From JACKAF01 sp041391485 (GTDB taxonomy: Bacteria > Bdellovibrionota > FAC87 > UBA2466 > JACKAF01): a stretch of DNA of 64,000 bases. The DNA lies in NCBI GenBank assembly GCA_041391485.1, contig JAWKNY010000007.1:76067-140066 (forward strand), read 5' to 3'. Made by a program: the position numbers and the translations under genes. Below the pieces are notes generated by a model. That model was not told the DNA's origin. It saw nothing but the letters and a program-made list of their open reading frames with translations, and made no database searches. Each line of letters opens with the position of its first letter. The stretch's first letter is position 1. This document shows positions 8,531 to 16,952 of this stretch, piece after piece.

Positions 8531-10456
8531 CTATTCTTCGGCGTCGGCAAGGCTCGGCAGTTTTACCTGCCGTAAGATTGCCGCCCTGACTTGCAACTCG
8601 GCTGCCTCAATTTCTCGCGCGTCTTGCGTCCTATAGGTGTAGGTCGGAAAGGCCATGCTCATTTCGTCATCCGTTTGAAAACCGAATCGAGCGGGTTGCT
8701 GGATTTGCCCATCGTTCAAGAAGGGATTGTCTTTTGAGTTATCCCATTCGTAGTTGAGCCGCAGCGTACTCCCTTTGGGCATGAATATGGGATCTTTGAA
8801 GAGGTAAGGAAGTTGGAAGTCATAATCCCATTGAGGGAGAAAAAGCAGGGTGCGCGCCGGCTGATTGGGAATAATAAGCTCGGCGCGAAACGACTTCCCT
8901 CGGTAGTGCATGTGCGGTTTGAGGCTATGTAAATCGGCGTCAGACTCGATGGGGATGTCGAGGAAGAGGCTTTGCTTTTTTCCCGCTTCAATATTGATTT
9001 GTCCTAAATGGCCGCCGATGTGAGTGATGGGCTCTCGCAGACGCCAATCTTCCGGCACCTCTGCCGCCACTTTAAACGCCAGCAGGGAGCGATCCTCTCG
9101 CGGAGTGTACCCATTCGGAGTGTAGTGCACTTCAAATATGATTTGGTCTTCTTTGCGCAGCAGTAAGCCTTTGCCTTTTGGGAAACGGGTGACGGATTCG
9201 GCCGGGTTGAAGTCGGATAAGAATTTGATCTGCTTTTCCAACTTAAAGCCATAGAGATCGAGAATCATGTTCAAGGAATCTCCATCCACCTCCTGCCCAC
9301 GCGCCTCAAGGCGTCGGGAGGCACCACTTCGCTTCAGGAAACGCACCAGGGGTCGGTCCGTGTTTTTGGATTTGATAAATACATTAATGTGGTGGACGAC
9401 ATCGCGAGCACCGGGGCGAACTTCCGTCGCCAGAACCCAGGTGTCTTTTTCAAAAGGGGAGTCGATCACAAAATGTTGATAGGGTAAGATCCCTTCCGCT
9501 GGTACAGCGTAGGACTCTCCTTCCGGCAGCATTCCGACAATCTTGTCGGGTGGACCCAAACGCCACACAGAACGGAGCAGATCCTCTGAAGCTTCCAGGG
9601 CGTCCGGTTCGACGGGAAGGCCCGAGTCCACCCATTTCTTAAAAGCCCACATCTCGTTTACCGTGAGTGCTACGTCGTTCGAGAACTCACCGTAGCCGTG
9701 GTGGGCGCGCCACGGGGGCATATAGCCCTCGTTGATGCGCTCGACAAGCGTTGGAGCCCACGCGGCAATCTCCGCGTAATTAACAAGTGGGATATCGGAT
9801 TGGATATCGCCAGGTCGGTGGCAGGTGGCGCAGCGTTCGTAGATTAACGGTGCAATCGTCCGGTTGAAAGAAACAGGAGAGCTATTTAGAACGCATCCCT
9901 TAGCTTCCGAAAAACTTGGGCGTATCGTTTCCCCTTTGACCATTTTCTGGAGTCGATCCTTTACCGGGGTGTCGGTGGGGGCTTGGAAGTTGGGCCGCCC
10001 CGGTGCGTACTGATCGTCTATGAGACCTCGGTAAACGAGTTCAAATTTGTTATCGAGCAGAAAGGCTTCCGGTGAGATGGCCGCTTGGAAGTGTTTTTGA
10101 AAGCTTCCGTCGTCGTGGACGACCTTCATCTCCATCTTTCGCTCTCGACTCCACTTGGCGAGATCTTCGTCCGACCTCGCCTCGCTCACCAGAACCACTT
10201 GGACTTGGATTCCATGGGCTCCGTAAACATCGGCAAACTCGCTTAAGCGCTTGGAATAGAGGTTGGCGAGTGGGCACCCCGGAATCATGAACACCAACAA
10301 GGTCCCTTTTTCCGGAGCGGGGAACTCTCGCCCTTGAACGTCCGCGGTCAAAACAATGAGGTGCTCCGCTTGCGCTCTCCAAGCCGCCCGATTAGGCATC
10401 GCCCAGAGGTTCGAGACACACGCCAACAACCAAAAGATAGATAGAAAAAGCCGCAA
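8531..10456 (-). CDS. Periplasmic redoxin - cytochrome c - copper type II monooxygenase-like fusion
   Basis: The 641-aa protein starts with a signal peptide (about 1-19). Residues 35-170 form a thioredoxin/AhpC-like domain whose active-site position reads FMIPGCPLANLYS, one Cys (61) instead of CxxC. A c-type heme site CATCH is at 209-213, within a planctomycete-cytochrome-like segment (TIAPLIYERCATCHRPGDI, YMPPWRAHHGYGEF). The C-terminal half carries histidines placed as in copper type II ascorbate-dependent monooxygenases: VVHHINVF (H355/H356), FEVHYTPNG (H444) and LKPHMHYRGK (H515/H517). It probably does copper/heme redox chemistry in the periplasm. This three-domain order recurs in environmental bacteria, but the substrate is unknown. 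Confidence 0.82.
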   Translation of the reverse strand: MRLFLSIFWLLACVSNLWAMPNRAAWRAQAEHLIVLTADVQGREFPAPEKGTLLVFMIPGCPLANLYSKRLSEFADVYGAHGIQVQVVLVSEARSDEDLAKWSRERKMEMKVVHDDGSFQKHFQAAISPEAFLLDNKFELVYRGLIDDQYAPGRPNFQAPTDTPVKDRLQKMVKGETIRPSFSEAKGCVLNSSPVSFNRTIAPLIYERCATCHRPGDIQSDIPLVNYAEIAAWAPTLVERINEGYMPPWRAHHGYGEFSNDVALTVNEMWAFKKWVDSGLPVEPDALEASEDLLRSVWRLGPPDKIVGMLPEGESYAVPAEGILPYQHFVIDSPFEKDTWVLATEVRPGARDVVHHINVFIKSKNTDRPLVRFLKRSGASRRLEARGQEVDGDSLNMILDLYGFKLEKQIKFLSDFNPAESVTRFPKGKGLLLRKEDQIIFEVHYTPNGYTPREDRSLLAFKVAAEVPEDWRLREPITHIGGHLGQINIEAGKKQSLFLDIPIESDADLHSLKPHMHYRGKSFRAELIIPNQPARTLLFLPQWDYDFQLPYLFKDPIFMPKGSTLRLNYEWDNSKDNPFLNDGQIQQPARFGFQTDDEMSMAFPTYTYRTQDAREIEAAELQVRAAILRQVKLPSLADAEE

Positions 10457-10649
10457 CTCTATTTCCCCTTTAACAGTCTTAGGGAGGGCTTATAACACAA
10501 AGTGAGGCGCCGCGTCGGGCTTTTGGGGCCGGATTGGGCTTGACGGAATCCCTTGTTCAGATGCAGTCTGATTTAACTTTTTTGTGGGTTGGTGCAGTCT
10601 TTTCTTTTATTGGAGATGGCCAATCTGAAATTCTAAATGGGGGTTCTCA

Positions 10650-11213
10650 ATGAAACTCAATTCTTTACGCATGCTGGGTCTTCTTTCGGTTCTGTTCGCC
10701 GCCGCACCGGGGTTGGCGGAGGAGCACGAACATGGGGTAGGACGCATCCAAAACGAATCGATGGATCTCTATTATATCGATCACGTCCTCACCGGGCGCA
10801 TTGGTAATCGCCCAGTTTTTTCAAAGCCACTTACCGATGCTTTTGGGGCTACGCTTTGGCACCGGGCCGAAGGCCAGGATTTTGAAACGGTATTCAAATC
10901 CGAAAATGATGTTTTGAGTGGTCCGGTTCGTAGCTTGCAGGGCCAGAACAAGATTGAGAGCCGCTTTACGATTAGCGAAATCAATGCCCAGCAAGGGTTG
11001 GTAAAGGGCGCCATCGACGAGACCGTCTTTACGGTGCAGGTGACGGCGGAGAAGATGCAGGGGCACCACTACGTCGACCCTCATTTTCGTGTCGAGTTAA
11101 ACTCCGGAAAGATTATCGAGTTTAGCCTTGAGGGCGGTCAGGCGTGCATCGGTTGTGTCACTCGTTTGTCGTACGCCATTCTTTCAATGCTACACGCAAC
11201 CGGCAATCTCTAA
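10650..11213 (+). CDS. Hypothetical secreted protein
   Basis: No family recognised. The 187-aa product has a clear signal peptide (MKLNSLRMLGLLSVLFAAAPGLAEE), a His/Glu-rich start to the mature chain (EEHEHGV) and a C-terminal ACIGC motif followed by a hydrophobic helix (TRLSYAILSMLHATG). The gene stands alone, with about 190 bp of non-coding DNA upstream shared with the divergent redoxin-cytochrome gene. That layout would allow common regulation. Confidence 0.72.
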   Translation: MKLNSLRMLGLLSVLFAAAPGLAEEHEHGVGRIQNESMDLYYIDHVLTGRIGNRPVFSKPLTDAFGATLWHRAEGQDFETVFKSENDVLSGPVRSLQGQNKIESRFTISEINAQQGLVKGAIDETVFTVQVTAEKMQGHHYVDPHFRVELNSGKIIEFSLEGGQACIGCVTRLSYAILSMLHATGNL

Positions 11214-11228
11214 GCGACTTCATTGTGG

Positions 11229-11253
11229 CGGGCCACAAGCCGATTGTGGCCCG
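11229..11253 (+). terminator. Hairpin after the 10650-11213 gene
   Basis: A 10-bp perfect inverted repeat, CGGGCCACAA/TTGTGGCCCG, with a 5-nt loop begins 16 nt past the stop codon. No run of T follows it, so it could be a weak terminator or simply a 3'-end stabilising stem. Confidence 0.5.
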
Positions 11254-11279
11254 TCTCAAAGAGGCGTAGAGTTTACGGT

Positions 11280-11633
11280 ATGGGCCAAGTTCCTTTCATA
11301 GGTAAGTGGTTGCGCTTTTCCGGATGGGTAGCGGCCTTTTGTCTTTGGGCCAACCTTTCTAGTATTTATCAGGGAAGTGGGCCTCGTCTGGATCCAAGTG
11401 CCAACGAGACGCCACCCCACCGTGCGGCCTCCATTGAGTACGCCGCGGCGCTTATTCCTGGTGGTCTACCGCAATCATTTTATCAATCCGAATCTCCTGC
11501 CCCTGATTTACTGTCTCCCTCTAAATCTCAGAACCTGAAAATTTCAAAAAGGATCCAGGCGAGCGAAATCGCGCGCCACTGGCCTGAAATAAGAAGGCGT
11601 TCCCTTCAGGTTTCTTGGCCGCTCCGCTGCTAG
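11280..11633 (+). CDS. Small putative membrane-anchored protein
   Basis: Not recognised. From ATG 11280 it reads 117 aa, with one N-terminal hydrophobic segment (WLRFSGWVAAFCLWANLSSIY) and then a Pro/Ser-rich region and a basic C-terminus. The ribosome site is weak and an in-frame start exists at 11223, but that one falls inside the hairpin. It could be a small anchored envelope protein or not a real gene. Confidence 0.35.
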   Translation: MGQVPFIGKWLRFSGWVAAFCLWANLSSIYQGSGPRLDPSANETPPHRAASIEYAAALIPGGLPQSFYQSESPAPDLLSPSKSQNLKISKRIQASEIARHWPEIRRRSLQVSWPLRC

Positions 11634-11710
11634 CTCTCTTCTTCTCTTATTTTTTCCAAAAAAAATTGTTCTGGATGCGTGTGCGTCCAGATTGAAAGAG
11701 GAGATTTGAG

Positions 11711-12052
11711 ATGGAAGACAAACAATTAGATACATCTGTGGAAGAGGCCGTAACGCCGGGTTCGGCCTTGTTGGGGCGTTTGGTTTGGGTGATGTTCGGC
11801 CCGATGATCCTGCTAAGCTTTTTGGTTCCCATCGCTCATGTACCGATGCAGCCAAGCAAGTGGGATGTGGGTTACGCTTTGAATATACTTCTGATGATCT
11901 GGGGCCGGTACGCGGAGCAAAAGTCCGGTCAGGCGGTAACCCTCTACAATGAGGTTTCTACCTGGCGACACTTCAAGGCCTACGTCGTCAAGTTGGTGCT
12001 GTTTGCCGTATTCGCCTGGGTCGCCACCAAGTTAATTTTTGGGCCGAAGTAG
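11711..12052 (+). CDS. Small integral membrane protein, unknown
   Basis: The 113-aa protein is preceded by a good ribosome site (AGAGGAG). After an acidic N-terminus there are hydrophobic segments near residues 23-43 (LLGRLVWVMFGPMILLSFLVP), 52-66 (VGYALNILLMIWGRY) and 90-110 (VVKLVLFAVFAWVATKLIF), so two or three TM helices. No family assigned. It converges with the marC gene with only 3 nt between the stops. Confidence 0.7.
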   Translation: MEDKQLDTSVEEAVTPGSALLGRLVWVMFGPMILLSFLVPIAHVPMQPSKWDVGYALNILLMIWGRYAEQKSGQAVTLYNEVSTWRHFKAYVVKLVLFAVFAWVATKLIFGPK

Positions 12053-12055
12053 GAG

Positions 12056-12640
12056 CTAGTGCGATCCGAAAAAAGCCCGGATGCCGCTCAACGCGAATTG
12101 AAAGCCCATCGCTAGCACGATGAGTCCCATGAAGCTTGTGAGCGTGCTTCTAAAAAGACTGGGAGCTGCTGTGGATTGCACCTTGGAGACTACAAGAAGA
12201 GCGATCCAAGTGATGAGAACAGCGACACCGATCGCCACCAATGCAGCCATCGGCAGCTCCTTTCCCGTTTGAGCCACCGAGAGCGTGATCACGCCGGTGA
12301 TGGTTCCGGGGCTAGCCGCGAAAAGGACCAGCGGCGTGAGCGTGGGTTTAGGGGGACGGGGAGAGGCTCCCTCGTCTGATTGGCCTTTTAGCATCCCAAA
12401 GCCCATCCATATCAACACGATCCCACCCGCCACGGAAAAGGCGTCCAGCGAAATTCCAAAAACGCCCAGGATTCTTGCTCCAAATAAGGCGGAAAGGACC
12501 AACGTGACGAGAATCGCCAGAGAAGCGGTTGTAGCGTCCCGGCGCTTTTCTGCGGGCGTCTGGCCCGCCGTGCACCGGGCAAAAATGGACGCGCACATAG
12601 CTGGGTTCATGAGGGAGAGGACGGTCGCGATAGCCTGCAT
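12056..12640 (-). CDS. MarC family integral membrane protein
   Basis: The protein is about 194 aa from ATG 12640, the usual MarC length, with six predicted TM helices. Family features visible are LMNPAMCASIFARCTAGQTPAEKRRDA, then LFGARILGVFGISLDAFSVAGGIVLIWMGFGML, and the second repeat LVLFAASPGTITGVITLS. The canonical 'NP...P.F' of helix 1 is here NPAMC. The ORF extends upstream to 12853, but that part is unlike the family. MarC proteins are inner-membrane proteins of unsettled transport function, so no physiological role is proposed. Confidence 0.82.
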   Translation of the reverse strand: MQAIATVLSLMNPAMCASIFARCTAGQTPAEKRRDATTASLAILVTLVLSALFGARILGVFGISLDAFSVAGGIVLIWMGFGMLKGQSDEGASPRPPKPTLTPLVLFAASPGTITGVITLSVAQTGKELPMAALVAIGVAVLITWIALLVVSKVQSTAAPSLFRSTLTSFMGLIVLAMGFQFALSGIRAFFGSH

Positions 12641-12770
12641 TGGAGATTCCACAGCTCCTTTTGCCCCGAATGGCACTTCAACACAAGCGTCTTTTAGGTC
12701 CTCAGGCGGGCGCCATTGAATTGAATCCCCAGTGTGGGCTATTCTACGGTTTTTACGTCGGAGAACCCAA

Positions 12771-12965
12771 ATGGACGAAGCCGATTTTGAGGGGTCTGAG
12801 GTTCTTGAGGCAATGGTTTCCGCCAACCTCTTGGACGAGTTCTGGGAAGCCATTGATGCAGATGATTTTGAGAGCGTTTCGTCTTTGATGAAACAAGCGG
12901 GTCTGGATCACAAAACCATTGCAGTTGTCCTTAAGAAAATGGCTGAGGCGGACGGGGAACACTAG
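12771..12965 (+). CDS. Small acidic hypothetical protein
   Basis: A 64-aa reading from ATG 12771 has a GGAGAAC ribosome site at suitable distance. It is strongly acidic and helical (MDEADFEGSEVLEAMV, EFWEAIDADDFESVSSLMKQ). Nine nucleotides separate its stop from the start of the large coiled-coil/ATPase gene, so it is likely the first gene of that operon. Function unknown. Confidence 0.55.
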   Translation: MDEADFEGSEVLEAMVSANLLDEFWEAIDADDFESVSSLMKQAGLDHKTIAVVLKKMAEADGEH

Positions 12966-12974
12966 GAGTTGGAG

Positions 12975-15900
12975 TTGAAGCGTTTTTATCCGCGGCTCTT
13001 CCTGGTTTTTGTCGGATTGGTATGGAGTTCTACGGGTCGGGGCACTTGCCCTAACGACGAGGGCCTGCGTCGTCTTTTGAACTCGGAAATCCAAACCGCT
13101 GCAGAGTCCATTTCCTCTTTTCAGGGCATTTTGGAATCTCGTCCAACGGCGAACCCCGTGCCTATCTCCAAACTTATCTTCATAGATCTGAACGATGAGA
13201 CAGCGGTAACGGGGCGATTGGAGGAGCTGCGTCGACGATTGGCACTGCCTCCCCAGACACTGGGCGAGCGGTTTCCCGACTGCAAGCAGTTCACAAAGTC
13301 GCTGACGGTATTGCAACAAGCACAGGAAGCCCAAACGACGCAGCTCATGAAGTTGAAGGCCACTTTTTTGAACCTGCCCAGGGAAAGACGCCGGCAGCTT
13401 CTTGAAACTTTCAACACGCATCTGGCGCAGCTGGAGGTTTCTAAAAGGTCTCTCGGATGCAAAAGAGCAAGCTGCGCAAAACCTAAAAGACGGCATTCGT
13501 GAGCAGGAGCAAGCGCAAAAGACAGCGCGTTCGGCACAAGACGAGAAGGTGCAGAAGCTCGCTGCGGAGAGAGCCCGTGTCGAACAGGCGAGAGTCGAGT
13601 TGTCCGAGGAACACTTACGAATTGCAACGCGCTTGCAAGAGGCGAACAAGGAGTTTGTCGATCTTCTCGCCATGACCCAGAAAGCCTGGAACGAAGCGCA
13701 GCACCTCCAGGTAACTGATCTCAAGGGTCAGTTTCATGTGATCAATGATTTGTGGCGCAAAGAAGTCGACTCATCATTAAAGGATCGTTTTCAGGCGGAA
13801 CTGCCCGAAGTGCCTCCGATGGATCTTTCGCTTCTCACTGAGCGATCCACTTCAGGGGTGCGGGAATACGAAGAGGCGTATAAGAGTCTGATTGATTACC
13901 GCACGGACATTTTGGAGCAGGTGCAGGTCGCCAACACCCAGCAACGTCTCAATCGTTACAAGTTGCTTGTCCAGCTGGGGCTCTTGCGGTCCTTGTATCT
14001 AGCGAAACTGCGAGAGAATGGAGACGAAACGGGCTACACGCTTTCCAACGATGTGCTTGCGGACTACCTTCGGGAGTTGCAGGTCGTACCGTTTCGTTTT
14101 TTCGCGGCGATTCGTTCGAAGTTGTCCGAACTTCAGGCGGCGAAGGAAGAGGGCGTGGGGGGCTTGCTACACTTCGCTCGCGATTCCTTCGTTTTTATTG
14201 TCTTTCTGTTGATTCCCGTCGCCTTGTTCTGGCTCTTGTCCAAAATACCCTATCTACTCGAAACATTCAGGATACATCTGGTTCGGCCTCCTCATCACCG
14301 AAACCGTCGCCGGGTTCGAGCGGCGCTCATGGTGCAGCGGCTCGGGCCTTATGTGCCGTGGATCTTGAGCTACATCGCGGTTCTCCTAGCGCGCGATCTG
14401 ATAGAGGGGACGATCTGGGAGGAGATTAACCTCATCCTCCCGTACGTCCGTTATTACATACTTTACCGAATCTTCTTGCTCCTCTTTCAGAACCTCTTGA
14501 TGAACCTGGTGCGCATGGGACGTTTTTCCTCACCCATGGCAATCCGCAAAAAGGGGATTCGCACGGGACAGAGCATCGGTCTGTTTTTCTTCGTTGCCTT
14601 CTCGATTCGTTATGCCACAGCTACGACCGTTGGTGAGGCGTTAGTCTTTCGTTTTGTAGAGCACTGGATGTATTTACTCGGTGTTCTGTTGTTTTTTGTA
14701 GGAGCTTTTTTTTGGCGCAAAGAAGTGCAGTCGGCTGGCGAACGCCTAAGTATTGGTCGCTTGAACGCTGTTTTCCCTAAGCTCTGCTCTGGCAAATTTT
14801 CGCCTGTGGGCGCAGGCCTTGCGGTGATCCTGCTGGTTTCTGTAGTGAGTTGGCTCAAGCTTGTCGAGGAGCTGTCGGAGCTTGAGACCTTCAAACGCCT
14901 TTCAGCCAAAGTCATGCGCAAGCGCCTGGAGGCGACTGGCAAGCACGGCGACAAAGAAAACATTGAAGCCCTGCCGGAGGCTTATACGAAGTGGTTTGAC
15001 TACGGGGTGCCTACGGACAACGACATTTGGGTGGAACCTCCGCACCATATTCACCAGCAGATCGTCAAAGAATTTCTGCTTGGGTTTCTGAGGATGCCGA
15101 AGAAAATACATTGGCAATTTTTGGTGAGAAGGGAGCTGGTAAGTCTTCGCTTTTGAATTGATTTCCCGCTCAGAAAAAGAGGGGTGAGTTTCCGCAAAGA
15201 AACCGTTCCGCCAAAATTACACACACGAGAAGCCACTTTGAAGTTTTCTCAAAACTCATCGGAGTGGACATAACCTCTTCTTACACGGAGTTGATTGAAG
15301 GGGATGAAAGCCGAAAGAAGACCGTCTATCTGTTAGATGATGCGCATAACTTCTTCCTCGCTGACATTGGGGGTTTTGAAGGCTTCCGCGCGTTTCTGGA
15401 GCTGACGAACATTCGGTTGAAGAACACCTTTTGGGCGGCTGCGTTTAACGTCCATTCGTGGAATTATCTGGACAGTGTGTTTGGCAAAAACCGCTTCTTC
15501 AGGACCCTTATTCCTCTGGTGGAATGGTCGGAGGAAGAGATACAAAATATGATTCTCTCCCGCCACCGCAAGTCTCAGTTCAAACTCGCCTATGAGAAGG
15601 TCGTCTTTGCCGCTCAGGGGAATCGCGGCGATTTTGAAGACTATGCGGAGAATACGTATTTCAGACTCCTGTGGGAGCAGTCATCAGGCAACCCCCGGTC
15701 CGCTATTTATCTATGGCTGTCGTCGCTCACTCGGGTCGGCAATACGATCCGCGTAGCGCTCCCTGAAGACACCGATCCCGAGGCGTTCTTGGATCTTCAG
15801 CAGGACGCGCTCTTTGTCTACGCCGCCATCGTCCGGCATGAAAACTTGAGCACGGAAGAAGCCATCGAAGTGACCGACCTGCCTGAGGGAGTGGTCCGCC

Positions 15901-16028
15901 ATGCCATTAAGGTCGGAATGGAAAGAAGCTTTTTGTTTCGTTACGGTGGCCGGTACCGAGTGTCGGCGGGCTGGCACAACACCATCGTAAGCTTTTTGAC
16001 AAAGAGAAACTATATCTATGGAAACTAA
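12975..16028 (+). CDS. Periplasmic coiled-coil / multi-TM / P-loop ATPase protein, frameshifted
   Basis: About 1015 aa reconstructed from TTG 12975 (AGGAG six bases upstream). In order: signal peptide (MKRFYPRLFLVFVGLVWSS); long periplasmic coiled coil (to about 14160); about six TM helices (14185-14890); a cytoplasmic P-loop ATPase. Walker A is GEKGAGKSS (15123 on), Walker B TVYLLDDAHNFF, then a sensor-1-like FWAAAFNVHSW, sensor-2-like GNPRSAIYLW and a winged-helix-like C-terminus. One-base shifts lie near 13440, between 15065 and 15120, and around 15159-15190; the open parts are 12975-13502, 13402-15156 and 15264-16028. The coiled coil plus TM block resembles the front half of MscK-type channels, but an AAA-like ATPase takes the place of the pore. 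The end overlaps the MscS gene (ATGGAAACTAA), implying translational coupling. Confidence 0.72.
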
Positions 16029-16866
16029 CAATCCAGAACAGCTGTCTCTTTTTCTTAGCATTTTTAGAATCTCTGCATTGGTCTACCTGACGTTTGCCCT
16101 CGGTTGCTTGGTGATTGCGGTCAAACTTCTGGAGCGGGTCTCGTTAAAAGTTCAGGGGGTTTTTCCGGGCCAACGGCTGCACATCTTGCAGTTCACCACC
16201 ATTCTCTCTTTCTTTCTTTATATCGGAGGCGGACTCTTTCTCTTTTACGCCATCCTCAGCCCTCCCAAAGAGCTACTGATAGCGGTGGGTGGGAGTGCGG
16301 CCGTTGCGATCGGTTTTTCACTGAAAGATTTGGTGGGATCCGTGATTGCGGGTGTCGTTGTGCTCTTTGATCGTCCCTTTCAGGTGGGAGATCGGGTGAA
16401 GTTTGGGGATGTTTACGGGGATATTATTAGCATTGGCCTAAGAGCCACTCGTCTACGGACCCTGGACGACAGCATTGTTACCGTACCCAATGCGAGGTTT
16501 TTTACGGACCTCGTCAGTTCTGGGAACGCCGGTGCGATGGACATGATGATCGAGGTTCCTTTTTACGTGGCACTCGACGCCGATATTGATCGCGCGCGCG
16601 ACTTGGCGTACGAGGCCGTTGTAACAAGCCGCTTTGTCTACCTGAGAAAACCAGCGCGCATCGTGATGAGTGAAGAAGCGGTTGCCGGTCGCTTGGCTGT
16701 GAAGCTTACGATCAAAGCGTACGTACTGGATGTCGCTCTGGAAAAAGCGTTTCAAACCGATCTCGTGGTACGGATCGCGCGCACGTTTAAGAAGTATGGG
16801 ATAAGACGTCCCGAGCTGCTTCCTTTTGACTCTAGCCGCAGCCAAACCAGCCCAAGTAAAATTTAA
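16018..16866 (+). CDS. MscS family mechanosensitive ion channel
   Basis: The 282-aa protein has two N-terminal TM helices (ISALVYLTFALGCLVIAVKLL; FTTILSFFLYIGGGLFLFYAIL). The pore helix and upper beta-domain follow: AVGGSAAVAIGFSLKDLVGSVIAGVVVLFDRPFQVGDRV, then a V(Y)G(D)I.SIGLRATRLRTLDDSIVTVPNARF stretch, the hallmark of MscS channels. Size and topology match small MscS proteins. It gates ion or osmolyte efflux across the inner membrane under tension. Its start lies inside the last codons of the ATPase gene, so the two products are probably made in fixed ratio and may work together. Confidence 0.92.
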   Translation: METNNPEQLSLFLSIFRISALVYLTFALGCLVIAVKLLERVSLKVQGVFPGQRLHILQFTTILSFFLYIGGGLFLFYAILSPPKELLIAVGGSAAVAIGFSLKDLVGSVIAGVVVLFDRPFQVGDRVKFGDVYGDIISIGLRATRLRTLDDSIVTVPNARFFTDLVSSGNAGAMDMMIEVPFYVALDADIDRARDLAYEAVVTSRFVYLRKPARIVMSEEAVAGRLAVKLTIKAYVLDVALEKAFQTDLVVRIARTFKKYGIRRPELLPFDSSRSQTSPSKI

Positions 16867-16952
16867 TTGTCTTCGCCTAACGCCCCACATATAAATTAAT
16901 CGGCATCGTAGGCGGATGGTAACCGCCAAAAAGAACAACTTGGAGAAGTTTC

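Noticed and set aside
12753..13724. 323-aa minus-strand ORF
   Set aside because: It lies opposite the coiled-coil part of the 12975-16028 gene. Its Cys/Ser/Arg-rich composition is what the complement of a Glu/Lys/Gln coiled coil produces.
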